Source: a virus | IMG/VR virus record: IMGVR_UViG_3300018026_000020 | Coordinates: 1-45,208 of that record | Direction: 5' to 3' (one strand) | Length of the DNA: 45,208 nucleotides | Shown here: piece by piece, positions 1 through 7,588 of the stretch | How the letters are laid out: every line of letters starts with the position of its first letter | Position numbering within the stretch: the first letter of the stretch is position 1 | Made by a program: the position numbers and the translations under genes | The notes under the pieces: generated by a model | The model's input: only the letters and a program-made list of their open reading frames with translations | The model's database searches: none | Told to the model about the DNA's origin: nothing

Positions 1-2
1 CC

Positions 3-2204
3 AGCCCCAATCAAACGGATTTTGTGACTTGGCTTGCCCGGATGGTGAAGGGTGGTCTCATCCGTCTCCCCGAGGACGCCGAGGGTATCAAGGAGAACCT
101 CTCCCGTTTTCAGACGCAGAAGCGCCAGCCGGGCTTTGGCGGCAACAAGGACATCAACAGTTATAAGACCCCCGGAGACCTTGCCCGGACCCTCGAAGCG
201 AATGCCATGACGGTCATTCGCTCCAAGAATTTTGACACCTTCAAGAACTTGCCGGGACAGCAAATCATCGTTCAAAAGGGTGACTTCGTTATCTTCAAGG
301 TGACCAATCCCGAGGCGCTCCGCATTCTCTCCGACTCAACGGAATGGTGTACCCGCCATGGTGCCGCCAGCAGCTACCTCAGAACCGGACCCAGCTATGT
401 GATTTTCTACCGAGGACTTCCCTTCGCTCAGCTTCACCCCTCCAGCAATCAGTACAAGGACCGCAGGGATGAGTCTCTCATCGTGCAATATCATCAGCCG
501 AGTACGAGCAAGCGTTACAAGGGTTGGGGGCACTACGAGGACGTTCCGGGACCCCTCATTGGTACCGCCATCACCCATCCGGTAGCTCGGGAAGCAGCGG
601 ACTACATCGCTGCTGTGGACCCGCAGGTGGATGCGTGGATGAAGAAGCAGAGCCTTAGTGACCCAGTGATACTGGGTCAACAGCTTCTCACCAGTAATGA
701 CCACTGGATAGATGGTCATATACTGACCGGCACCCCGCTCACCCCAGAGGAGATGGAGTATCTTAAAATCCAGTGGCCTTCGGTGGGAATCCCCAAGCTT
801 AAGAGGTATGCAGACAAGTTCTATCCGAGGCAGCGGTGGGAGTTGTTCGAGTATGTTCTGCTTAAGAACCTTGGCAAGTACATTGGAACGGCTGTAGAAT
901 ATGTCAATGACCATATCCGTGGTCGCTGGCCTGCCATTGAACCCACCCTCCTGCGCCGGGCGGCGATAGACAACGACAACGCCACACGGGCACTGAATTA
1001 TGCTGCCACGGTCATCAAAGGACGTTGGACAGCGTTGGAGCACAAGTTCTGGACTACCGCTGGCAATGAGACCATGGGTAAACTGGCTGTTCAGTATGCC
1101 TTGAAGATTATCAAAAAGCCGTGGCGGGAAATATCCACGCAACGGTCTTTCGAGTTCGGCGGTATGCCCCGGCCTGAAATGCTCATGTGCAAGTATGCTC
1201 CCAAGGAAGCCATGGAGTATGCCAAGGCGTTTCACATTGAATCGTGGGACGAGTTGGGAGAAATTCTGCTTGCTGACCACAACTATACCACCTACTTTGA
1301 CTATTTGAATAACATGAAAGGGGGAGCGAGAGACCCCCGGTTGGAAGCCATGCTCACCCAACCCAAGTTAGTTTTCTACAATGTTCAAGAGCCTATGGAT
1401 AAGCGGGACCGGAGGCAGTGGATGCGTGATAATCCCGGAAATCCTGTGGTCCCCGCCACGAAATCGACCACGAAATATGTCAATAAAGATGCCGTGAGGG
1501 CCGACTACGCTGAGCAGATTATCAAGGGTCGCTGGCCTGAGTTGGAGGAGCGATACCTCAACGAGATGAGGGATAAAAAGAATGAACTCATCCCGGATGA
1601 TTTTGAGCGTCTGGAGCGTAACTCATACCACGATGACAAGTTCCCCGGTGCCATGGGGGGATATATCAAAGATGTCATCAAGGGCCGCTGGCCTGAGTTG
1701 GAGGCGGTTCTTCTTCAAAGATACAAGGATTATCCCGACATGTGGCAGAGCAACCAAGCTTTGGTTGCCGGGTATCTCAATCTGCTTAAGCCCGAAAAGC
1801 ACACCTATGAGGTTCCCAACTGGAATAAGCCCATGGAGCCGGTTGTGGGGGTATGGCCGGATGGTGAAGACATCCTGAAACAGCGTAGCCAACCTTATGA
1901 GGATAAGCTGGAACGGATTGCCGAGGCTGAGTATCGACAGGAGACCACTTACCCCGAACCTGACCGGGATGACCCCTTGTGGTATCCGGCGCACGAGATT
2001 GCCGAGTATGTACGCTGGCTTCGTCAAAATGGTGAGGACTGGCCCGAAGGCGTTATCCTGTTGAATAAATTGGAAGATTTCCGTGATGCCAAGCGCCGGG
2101 AGGCGAAGGCACAAGGGAAGTACTACACCTCCCTGACCAATCGAGTGGCCTCCAACGACTTGCTCAACCCCAAGAGAATCCTACCGCTTGAAAAAAATCC
2201 CTAA
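3..2204 (+). CDS. KGRWPE-repeat phage protein, 5' end outside window
   Basis: The frame is open to the left edge, so this is the C-terminal part of a larger protein. The first in-frame initiator, a GTG at 24, has no ribosome binding site and is probably internal. About residues 106-140 carry EWCTRHGAASSYL followed by GPSYVIFYRGLPFAQLH, a segment I associate with uncharacterised large-phage proteins. The rest holds five degenerate copies of a KGRWPE-type motif near residues 298, 331, 362, 500 and 552 (GRWPAIE, KGRWTALE, KKPWREI and KGRWPELE twice), at 30-35 residue steps or multiples, probably helical repeats. No catalytic motif is visible and the function is unknown. Stop at 2204. Confidence 0.8.
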   Translation, partial: SPNQTDFVTWLARMVKGGLIRLPEDAEGIKENLSRFQTQKRQPGFGGNKDINSYKTPGDLARTLEANAMTVIRSKNFDTFKNLPGQQIIVQKGDFVIFKVTNPEALRILSDSTEWCTRHGAASSYLRTGPSYVIFYRGLPFAQLHPSSNQYKDRRDESLIVQYHQPSTSKRYKGWGHYEDVPGPLIGTAITHPVAREAADYIAAVDPQVDAWMKKQSLSDPVILGQQLLTSNDHWIDGHILTGTPLTPEEMEYLKIQWPSVGIPKLKRYADKFYPRQRWELFEYVLLKNLGKYIGTAVEYVNDHIRGRWPAIEPTLLRRAAIDNDNATRALNYAATVIKGRWTALEHKFWTTAGNETMGKLAVQYALKIIKKPWREISTQRSFEFGGMPRPEMLMCKYAPKEAMEYAKAFHIESWDELGEILLADHNYTTYFDYLNNMKGGARDPRLEAMLTQPKLVFYNVQEPMDKRDRRQWMRDNPGNPVVPATKSTTKYVNKDAVRADYAEQIIKGRWPELEERYLNEMRDKKNELIPDDFERLERNSYHDDKFPGAMGGYIKDVIKGRWPELEAVLLQRYKDYPDMWQSNQALVAGYLNLLKPEKHTYEVPNWNKPMEPVVGVWPDGEDILKQRSQPYEDKLERIAEAEYRQETTYPEPDRDDPLWYPAHEIAEYVRWLRQNGEDWPEGVILLNKLEDFRDAKRREAKAQGKYYTSLTNRVASNDLLNPKRILPLEKNP

Positions 2205-2216
2205 ATTCCTCTCTTC

Positions 2217-2230
2217 TCGTGGTATACTAT
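2217..2230 (+). promoter_or_regulatory. Extended -10 promoter motif, copy 1
   Basis: TCGTGGTATACTAT matches the copies at 5641 and 12304. TGGTATACT has the form of an extended -10 element (TG-n-TATAAT). No clear -35 lies 16-18 bases upstream. The GAGGAG ribosome binding site at 2235 follows at once, so the predicted leader is very short. Confidence 0.6.
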
Positions 2231-2243
2231 AATTGAGGAGAAC

Positions 2244-2723
2244 ATGTCTATGGCTTTTACCAAAGCGCAGGCTGTATCGCCTATCACATTGGAAGACCTA
2301 AAGCTGGAACCTTCCAGCAAACCCCTCGCCCTAATTTTTTCAGGAAAGTTCAACTACAAGGGCTACGGCAGACAAATCGCTGCCTGTCATCTGGACGCCT
2401 ATGTAGGCCCCGACCGCAAAGTCTTTATCGCCACGGAGATTGACACCAACCCCGGTTGTTCCATCACCAATGGAATTGAAATGGTCGCTGATGCCGTCGA
2501 AGAGCAGTTTAGCCTTGGGCACGTATTCGGCCCCACGTCCGACCGCACCAACATCCTTGTGGAACACTATGATAACCGGAGCTATTCCAGCCATCCCGAC
2601 CGGGATGACTACTCCATCATGGAATTCAAAGGCGAAAAAGGCAGTTACAAGTACTACAGCGACCCCGGCTGGTGGGGCGTTGAGAAATCCGAAATTGAGC
2701 GCCTGATTGGAGGGCGATTATAA
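2244..2723 (+). CDS. Hypothetical phage protein
   Basis: 159 residues, not recognised. It follows the extended -10 motif and a GAGGAG site. ATG 2244 is 3 bases from GAGGAG, whereas the second in-frame ATG at 2250 has the more usual 9-base spacing, so the first two residues are uncertain. The protein is soluble-looking and mixed in composition, with aromatic and acidic runs near the C-terminus (YKYYSDPGWWGVEKSE). It is the first gene of a transcription unit by its promoter; no functional motif is seen. Confidence 0.7.
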   Translation: MSMAFTKAQAVSPITLEDLKLEPSSKPLALIFSGKFNYKGYGRQIAACHLDAYVGPDRKVFIATEIDTNPGCSITNGIEMVADAVEEQFSLGHVFGPTSDRTNILVEHYDNRSYSSHPDRDDYSIMEFKGEKGSYKYYSDPGWWGVEKSEIERLIGGRL

Positions 2724-2799
2724 ATTTATAAAAAGTTCCACCCATCTAAGGGGTAGCTAGTCCAATTTCCAACTATGTATATCCTTTATAGGAGGTTAT

Positions 2800-3507
2800 A
2801 TGAAAAGAGTTGGAGATTTGACAAACAGGAGGTTGGGGCATTTAGTTGCATTAAGAAGAGATGAATTTATACCCCGAAAGTGGGTATGCAAATGTGATTG
2901 CGGCAAAGAATGCTGCGTTGAGGGAAGAAAGCTAAACTCCGGGGTCAGGAGTAGCTGTGGTTGTAGGGGGTTTGAAAACATTGTCGGTAAACGATTCGGA
3001 TACCTTACCGTCCTTGGATTAAAGGAGATACACAATCAAAAAACTTTCTTTGAATGTCTTTGTGATTGTGGAAAAATAACCGTTGTCGGTAGATGCAAGT
3101 TGTTGGACAGTCACACAAGGAGTTGCGGGTGCTTGTACACGCAAACCCGAGAGAGCGAGCGTAAAGCCTTTGGTGCATCCGCTGCCAGAAAAACTGTAAG
3201 ACAGTATGAACGTAACGCCGTGGCGAGAAACCTTGTTTTTGGTCTTACTAATGAGGAAGCGATTGATATCCTTAAAAAAGACTGTTGGTACTGTGGGTCT
3301 CCACCACAGCGGGAAGTGCGGCTCGCAACGGGATACGGATACTTTATGTGCAATGGAATCGACCGCTTAAACAACGACCTCGGATATTTAAAAGATAATA
3401 TCGTTCCCGCTTGTAAGAAATGTAATGAGAGGAAGAAAGCGGATTCCGTTGATGAGTTTCTGCATTGGGTGGAGCGCATAGCGAAATACAGATTGGGGTT
3501 AAAATAA
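2800..3507 (+). CDS. HNH homing-type endonuclease with repeated zinc modules
   Basis: 235 residues, start at ATG 2800 behind AGGAGG. The N-terminal half has two similar modules (about residues 7-55 and 62-110), each with a GxRFGYLTV/GHLVAL-like strand, a C-x-C-x-C-G pair and an SCGC end, a DNA-contacting arrangement common in phage homing endonucleases. The C-terminal half is the HNH nuclease: CWYCG, then GIDRLNNDLGY, then CKKCNERK, the usual two Cys pairs around the Asp/Asn core. The gene is AT-rich compared with the preceding genes and its stop overlaps the deformylase start (TAATG), so the two are translationally coupled. Probably an invading element. Confidence 0.88.
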   Translation: MKRVGDLTNRRLGHLVALRRDEFIPRKWVCKCDCGKECCVEGRKLNSGVRSSCGCRGFENIVGKRFGYLTVLGLKEIHNQKTFFECLCDCGKITVVGRCKLLDSHTRSCGCLYTQTRESERKAFGASAARKTVRQYERNAVARNLVFGLTNEEAIDILKKDCWYCGSPPQREVRLATGYGYFMCNGIDRLNNDLGYLKDNIVPACKKCNERKKADSVDEFLHWVERIAKYRLGLK

Positions 3508-3986
3508 TGAATATCCTATACTATCCCACAGAGATTTTACTCCAAAGGTCTGAGACGGTTACGGAATTTGGCGAATTTTTAGTAAAACTGTGCAATGAAA
3601 TGATAGAAATAATGTTATCTTACAACGGTTTGGGTTTAGCTGCTCCCCAAGTGGGTGTTAGTCGAAGAGTCTTTATCATGAAACTTGCGGACGGTAAAAA
3701 AATAATTGCTGTCAACCCAAAAATTACGCCTAAAGGTGAGTATAAGATTATTGAGGAGGGTTGCTTGTCCTTCCCAAATTTTTACGGACCTGTTTCTCGA
3801 CGGGATGAATGTACAATTATCTATCAAGAGCCAATGAGCGGGAAAGAAACGACTTTGGAACTCACGGGTTTAGACGCTCATTGCGCTCAACACGAAGAGG
3901 ACCACATCAACGGAATTCTTTTTATTCAGAGGATGCCGAAGCATTATCGCAAAAAGCTTTTGAAGGAATGGAGCAAAAAGCATTAA
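3507..3986 (+). CDS. def: Peptide deformylase
   Basis: 159 residues. All three family motifs are intact: GLGLAAPQ (41-48), EEGCLS (83-88) and HEEDH (129-133), giving metal ligands Cys86, His129 and His133 and catalytic Glu130. It should remove the N-formyl group from nascent proteins in the host cytoplasm. The start is ATG 3507, overlapping the upstream HNH stop; an earlier in-frame start would lie inside the HNH gene. Short deformylases like this are known from marine and other large phages. The gene is AT-rich like the adjacent endonuclease. A CAT-anticodon tRNA-like element follows directly, and an initiator-like tRNA lies in the cluster at 39.3 kb. Confidence 0.95.
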   Translation: MNILYYPTEILLQRSETVTEFGEFLVKLCNEMIEIMLSYNGLGLAAPQVGVSRRVFIMKLADGKKIIAVNPKITPKGEYKIIEEGCLSFPNFYGPVSRRDECTIIYQEPMSGKETTLELTGLDAHCAQHEEDHINGILFIQRMPKHYRKKLLKEWSKKH

Positions 3987-4040
3987 GTTGCCCGGCCCCT
4001 GCCGGTTTGTAGGACTCGCATCGCCACGGGTCTGACGTTA

Positions 4041-4129
4041 CGGTGGGGAAACAGGGACGGCTCTTTTAGGAAAGCCAGAAGCCTCATAACCTTCCGGCAT
4101 CCGTTCGACTCGGATGGAGCCGCCGACCA
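4041..4129 (+). tRNA. tRNA-like element, CAT anticodon, non-canonical fold
   Basis: A perfect T-arm is present: ATCCG, loop TTCGACT, CGGAT (4099-4115). An anticodon-type loop CTCATAA lies in a GAAG/CTTC stem with one C-C mismatch, and ACCA ends at 4129. The acceptor is ambiguous. CGGTGG (4041) can pair with CCGCCG next to ACCA but leaves extra bases, while CGGCTCT (4058) pairs with GGAGCCG and leaves no D-arm. In a third fold GGCT/AGCC makes a D-arm whose loop contains TAGG. It may be a degenerate tRNA-Met or Ile2, or one domain of a larger RNA with the next element. Confidence 0.4.
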
Positions 4130-4144
4130 TGGGCGCAGAGTTTT

Positions 4145-4338
4145 CGGCGGGTAGCTCAGTTGGAGTTCTTAGACTGGAGGGCGATAGGCCATCGTTGCCA
4201 GTCTGAGACTTATTCGAGGCCGGGGAGGCTAGTGACCATAGCCTTTTCGGAATCGGGTAGAGAGCACCCTCATTCACATGAGGGCGGAGTGAGATTTCCA
4301 ATCTCCGTATCAAAGGGCTGGTAACCCTAAGCCCGCCC
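4145..4338 (+). ncRNA. Structured RNA with tRNA-like 5' end
   Basis: The interval begins like a tRNA (CGGCGGG, TA, GCTCAGTTGG), but the matching GCCCGCC lies 180 bases later (4331-4337 pairs with 4146-4152). Inside are perfect helices AGACTGG/CCAGTCT (4171-4177 with 4198-4204, enclosing CGAT/ATCG), GGCTA/TAGCC (4227, 4239), CCCTCAT/ATGAGGG (4267, 4278) and CGGAG/CTCCG (4285, 4303). GGTAGAGAGCACCCTC resembles the second half of a D-arm running into an anticodon stem. No T-loop is present. It lacks coding potential and I could not match it to tmRNA, RNase P RNA or a group I intron core. Confidence 0.35.
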
Positions 4339-4356
4339 AAATTTCAAGGAGGCTGT

Positions 4357-4644
4357 ATGGCATCGAAGCGTAATCCCCATCTATCAAGGTTGAGCACCGA
4401 GGAGTTGGAAGCCGAACTTGAAGCTCGGGAAGCGGAGGGAAATGCGCCTCCCCCGCTGCTTGAGAAACCCGACTGGAACAATCTGAAAGCTTTCGTGGTG
4501 AGCCAGATTGAGGAAATCTCCAAGCCAGACGGCTATGCCAAGGACTTCGAGCACTATGTGTTCGAGCAAGTCATGAGTACCCTTTATGGCAAGGGATTTT
4601 GGGCTTGGTACAATGAAGGACCCTGCGAGCGTGCCGGTGGTTAA
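4357..4644 (+). CDS. Small hypothetical protein
   Basis: 95 residues with a strong AAGGAGG site ahead of ATG 4357, directly after the structured RNA. The N-terminus is basic, followed by a charged helix (EELEAELEAREAEG) and a more globular C-terminal half. Not recognised. It heads a short run of small genes (4653, 5083, 5367) with spacings of a few bases or overlaps. Confidence 0.75.
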   Translation: MASKRNPHLSRLSTEELEAELEAREAEGNAPPPLLEKPDWNNLKAFVVSQIEEISKPDGYAKDFEHYVFEQVMSTLYGKGFWAWYNEGPCERAGG

Positions 4645-4652
4645 GGACAACC

Positions 4653-5075
4653 ATGACCCCGTTTGGAAAGGTGTTCCAAATCCGTTGGAAGGAGGCACTC
4701 GGCAGACCCGAGTGCCCCTACCTTTATCGGTGGACGCTTATCATCTTCGGGTTCTCCATCCGGCTCCATCACTGGCTCCGGTCAGATGACCGGCGTTTTT
4801 TCCACGACCATGCCAGCAATTTCGTATCTATTATTCTCAAAGGTCATTACAAGAATGTGACCCCGGATGGGACCTTCGAGGTTAAGGCCGGGTCTATCTG
4901 GAAATCGGACGCCTTGCGCCGTCACTACTTGGACATTCCCAAAGGCGGGGCTTGGACTTTGCTCTTCTGTGGTCGGCCCTACCATAAGTGGGGATTCTAC
5001 GTGAAGGGGCACAAGTGGCGTCCTTTACGCTATTTCAGCAAGTTTGGAATCATTCAAGACGAGAATTACCAGTAG
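4653..5075 (+). CDS. Cupin-like phage protein
   Basis: 140 residues, with TAAGGA ahead of ATG 4653. The pattern FGFSIRLHHWLRSDD, then FHDHASNF, then LKGHY, KAGSIW, LDIPKGGAWTLLFCG and KWGFYVKG fits a small phage family that I think adopts a cupin-type beta barrel. The HDH pair and a later His could bind metal. The reaction is unknown. It lies in the operon between two uncharacterised small genes. Confidence 0.75.
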   Translation: MTPFGKVFQIRWKEALGRPECPYLYRWTLIIFGFSIRLHHWLRSDDRRFFHDHASNFVSIILKGHYKNVTPDGTFEVKAGSIWKSDALRRHYLDIPKGGAWTLLFCGRPYHKWGFYVKGHKWRPLRYFSKFGIIQDENYQ

Positions 5076-5082
5076 GAGACGT

Positions 5083-5370
5083 ATGGGAAAGAAAATTCAG
5101 ATGTTAAGCCCGGTGGTCTGCTTGCATTGCGGAGCGGTCTACGACCTGTGTGCCACGGAACCAATCGCCCGCCACGCCGACTGTGACGTATTCAAAACAC
5201 CATGCTGCCATCGGACCGCCGACACCCACAAGTGGAAGGGTCTGCCAGATTACCAGGACCTGCGGCAGGATGATTTCATGCCCATGGATATCATGGGGAA
5301 CATGCGTCATATGCGCATCATCGACCCGGAGGAAACTCGGGCGGCTATCAGGGCCAAGGAGGTTGTATGA
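5083..5370 (+). CDS. Small putative zinc-binding protein
   Basis: 95 residues. ATG 5083 with GGAG 7 bases upstream is preferred over an in-frame upstream start inside the previous gene. VCLHCGAVYDLC near the N-terminus and CDVFKTPCCH about 25 residues later supply Cys/His ligands for one zinc. The C-terminal half is acidic with a DFMPMDIMGNMRHMRI segment. Function unknown. Its stop overlaps the next start (ATGA). Confidence 0.7.
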   Translation: MGKKIQMLSPVVCLHCGAVYDLCATEPIARHADCDVFKTPCCHRTADTHKWKGLPDYQDLRQDDFMPMDIMGNMRHMRIIDPEETRAAIRAKEVV

Positions 5371-5638
5371 GCACTGGAACACTGACTTGCACCGTGGGAT
5401 GTAACAGCGTCCAAATCAACAAACGGGGCGATGACTGCTTTGGAGCGCCCAACACCATTACGCCCGAGTCATCAGCCGGGACGGCAACAATGTCTACCTT
5501 GAAGAGGCGGATGTTGCTAAGATTCTTGAACTTATGGGGGTTTTGAAGGACGTTATCTCCCATGGCCTGACCAGCACCCCCAAGGACAAAAAGGCGTGGG
5601 CAAAGAAACGCAGCACATTTTCCTCCACTGCCGCCTGA
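5367..5638 (+). pseudogene. Small gene with a single-base frameshift
   Basis: ATG 5367 has AAGGAGG upstream and overlaps the preceding stop. The first frame reads MSTGTLTCTVGCNSVQINK on to GDDCFGAP, then loses coding character. From about 5455 another frame reads HHYARVISRDG, NNVYLEEADVAKILELMGVL and on to a TGA at 5638, just before the next promoter. Adding one C to the CCC run near 5450 joins the two into one 90-residue protein. No classical slippery heptamer was found, so this is an assembly error or a true inactivating deletion. Confidence 0.65.
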
Positions 5639-5640
5639 CT

Positions 5641-5654
5641 TCGTGGTATACTGT
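5641..5654 (+). promoter_or_regulatory. Extended -10 promoter motif, copy 2
   Basis: TCGTGGTATACTGT, with TATACT at 5647-5652. It lies directly after the frameshifted gene and 16 bases before the kinase/phosphatase ATG, with GAGGAG in between. It should drive the RNA-repair cassette. Confidence 0.65.
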
Positions 5655-5668
5655 TACTGAGGAGACCT

Positions 5669-6757
5669 ATGGAACTCGAAAAGACATCGCACAGTGAACA
5701 GTACATGGATTACTCCGGGGGTAAGGAAAATGCCCCCACGCTGACCGTTATGGTCGGCCCGGCTGGCTCAGGAAAGTCCACCCATGCCCGCAGTCTTGTC
5801 AACTGGGCAGCGGGAGCGACCGTCCGGGTAAACCGGGACACCATCCGTGCCATGCTCTACTGTGATTCCCCGTGGAACCACTCGAAGGAAGATGTGGTCC
5901 GCAAGTATGAGGAAGAGGGCATCCGTATGTTCCTCGCCATGGGACTCAACGTCATCGTGGATGACACCAACTGCGTGTCCCGCACCCGGCAAAAGCTGGA
6001 AGAGATTGCCCGTGGCGCTCGGGTAAAGTTCTGCCTGCATGTCATGAACGTGGACAAGGAAGAGTGTAAGCGGCGGAACGCCCTACGCACCGGCAAAGAA
6101 TGCGTGCCCGAGGAAGCCATCGACCAACAGTTCAAGCGGCTGCGGGAAACAACCGTCCGCCCGGCTGGCTACGGTCTGGATGAAACCAACCGGGCGGTAG
6201 ACGACTGGAACGAGCTTAACGCCGTCATCGCCGGGGGCAGGGACTTTCACGAGCGCCTGCCGGGCGCACCGTGGGTGTTCTGCGACGTGGACGGCAGCCT
6301 TGCCGAGAACGAGGGCGAGCGGAACCAGTTCGACGAGACGAAGGTCCTGCTGGACTCCTGCCGGGAGGGCGTGGCGAAGTGGGTCCGGGGACTGTACAGC
6401 ACCCACAATATCGGAATTCTCAGTGGAAGACACGACTCCTGCTCGACAGACACTTGTTCTTGGCTGAGTTGTTATCGGGTGCCATTCGACCTCCTCTTGA
6501 TGCGCCCGGCTACCAACTTTGACCACGATTATATCGTCAAGCGACGGATTATGGAGACGATACTCCGGGTCATTCCGAAGGAACGAATAGCTTTTTTGAT
6601 TGATGACAGATGGCAAGTAATCCGTATGTGGAAGGACATGGGGTTCAAGGTTTACCCTGTGGGCGGAACCACGGACCACTCTGCTACTTGCCAGTTCAAG
6701 CCGGAAAAGAAAGGTTGGAGGCATTGCCCCCGATGCGGAGCCTACGAAGATTTTTGA
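5669..6757 (+). CDS. pseT: Polynucleotide kinase/phosphatase, T4 Pnkp type
   Basis: 362 residues in the T4 order. The N-terminal P-loop kinase has Walker A GPAGSGKST (30-38) and VIVDDTN (95-101). The C-terminal HAD-type phosphatase has CDVDGS with catalytic Asp206 and Asp208, and IDDRW further on. It should phosphorylate 5'-OH and remove 3'-phosphate or cyclic phosphate from cleaved RNA, preparing ends for the ligase at 8241. A CPRCG pair near the C-terminus is extra to T4 Pnkp as I know it. ATG 5669 follows GAGGAG and the extended -10 promoter. The cassette resembles T4 repair of anticodon-nuclease damage, but two endonuclease genes split kinase from ligase. Confidence 0.93.
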   Translation: MELEKTSHSEQYMDYSGGKENAPTLTVMVGPAGSGKSTHARSLVNWAAGATVRVNRDTIRAMLYCDSPWNHSKEDVVRKYEEEGIRMFLAMGLNVIVDDTNCVSRTRQKLEEIARGARVKFCLHVMNVDKEECKRRNALRTGKECVPEEAIDQQFKRLRETTVRPAGYGLDETNRAVDDWNELNAVIAGGRDFHERLPGAPWVFCDVDGSLAENEGERNQFDETKVLLDSCREGVAKWVRGLYSTHNIGILSGRHDSCSTDTCSWLSCYRVPFDLLLMRPATNFDHDYIVKRRIMETILRVIPKERIAFLIDDRWQVIRMWKDMGFKVYPVGGTTDHSATCQFKPEKKGWRHCPRCGAYEDF

Positions 6758-6765
6758 CGACTGAA

Positions 6766-6800
6766 CTATTGGATGCCTATATTGGGGGGTGCTCCAATAG
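6766..6800 (+). repeat. Inverted repeat before HNH gene
   Basis: CTATTGG (6766-6772) and CCAATAG (6794-6800) form a 7-bp hairpin ahead of the HNH start. The 12-mer GAACTATTGGAT at 6763 recurs at 26248 before another HNH gene, so it may be part of the mobile unit or its insertion site. Confidence 0.45.
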
Positions 6801-6814
6801 AGCATTCATAGACT

Positions 6815-7588
6815 ATGTGGAAACTGAACTGCCCACGCTGTGGGAAGGAAAGGGAATACAAGCGGTATAGCTCCTATTGGCAAGCGATTAAAGACGGCTC
6901 AATATGCCAAACTTGTTCAGGAATCAAGAGCCGTGCTTTGACGCCAGAACAAGAAGAACAAGCAGTAAGCCTCAACAAAGACGGGGTGTCTAATCGTAAG
7001 ATTGCTCTGCAATTTGGCGTATCGAGAAACACGGTCAGAGAAACACTGAGTAAGCACGGACTAAGGTCAAGCTCCCGTATCAGGCATAGGCTGGATATCA
7101 TAGATGCCGAACGGGCGAGATGTTGGAAGTGTAAAGAAGTGAAGCCTGTCGGTGATTTCAAGTTGGTTGCTCGACCGGGAAATGACCCATACAGGGAGTC
7201 GGTGTGCCGTGGATGCCGAGAAAAAGAAAGCACTCTCAGAATGGCCTCTGATTTTCGTAAATACCTGAAAGCAAGATGGGGCAGGCTTAGAAAAAGTTCT
7301 GAGAAAAACAAGGTGCTTTTCAGCATCAACCCAGAGGACCTATATCGACAGTATGAAGAACAGGATGGTAGGTGTTTCTATACCGACTATCCACTCAGTT
7401 TGGAGCCTAATGCAGCTTTAACCCTTTCGGTTGACAGGGTAGTCCCGGAAGGGGGGTATGTCAAAGGAAATGTCGTGCTCTGTGGTAAACGGGTGAACAC
7501 CATAAAAAATGATGTAACCTTGGAGGAAATGATGACTTGGATGCCCGATTGGTATGCTCGGGCGGAAAAGTTCAAGAGGGTCTTATGA
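6815..7588 (+). CDS. HNH endonuclease with helix-turn-helix
   Basis: 257 residues. An N-terminal CPRCGK/CQTC zinc pair is followed by a resolvase-like helix-turn-helix (SNRKIALQFGVSRNTVRETL, about residues 58-77). CWKCKEVKP and CRGCREKE come next, then a C-terminal nuclease module with GRCFYTDYPL, SVDRVVPEGGYVKGN and CGKRVN. The same architecture recurs at 9556. ATG 6815 has no good ribosome binding site, so the start is uncertain. It is inserted between the two halves of the RNA-repair cassette, and its stop overlaps the next start (ATGA). Confidence 0.85.
   Translation: MWKLNCPRCGKEREYKRYSSYWQAIKDGSICQTCSGIKSRALTPEQEEQAVSLNKDGVSNRKIALQFGVSRNTVRETLSKHGLRSSSRIRHRLDIIDAERARCWKCKEVKPVGDFKLVARPGNDPYRESVCRGCREKESTLRMASDFRKYLKARWGRLRKSSEKNKVLFSINPEDLYRQYEEQDGRCFYTDYPLSLEPNAALTLSVDRVVPEGGYVKGNVVLCGKRVNTIKNDVTLEEMMTWMPDWYARAEKFKRVL

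Noticed and set aside
336-1361. 341-codon minus-strand frame
   Set aside because: Fully antisense to the KGRWPE-repeat gene, whose repeats and composition mark it as real; the antisense protein shows no domain.
4145-4338. Group I intron
   Set aside because: Helices are present, but the conserved core pairing order and splice-site context could not be matched; kept as an unassigned structured RNA.
3987-4356. tmRNA
   Set aside because: No tag reading frame and the arrangement has an anticodon-type loop; conserved tmRNA ends are absent.
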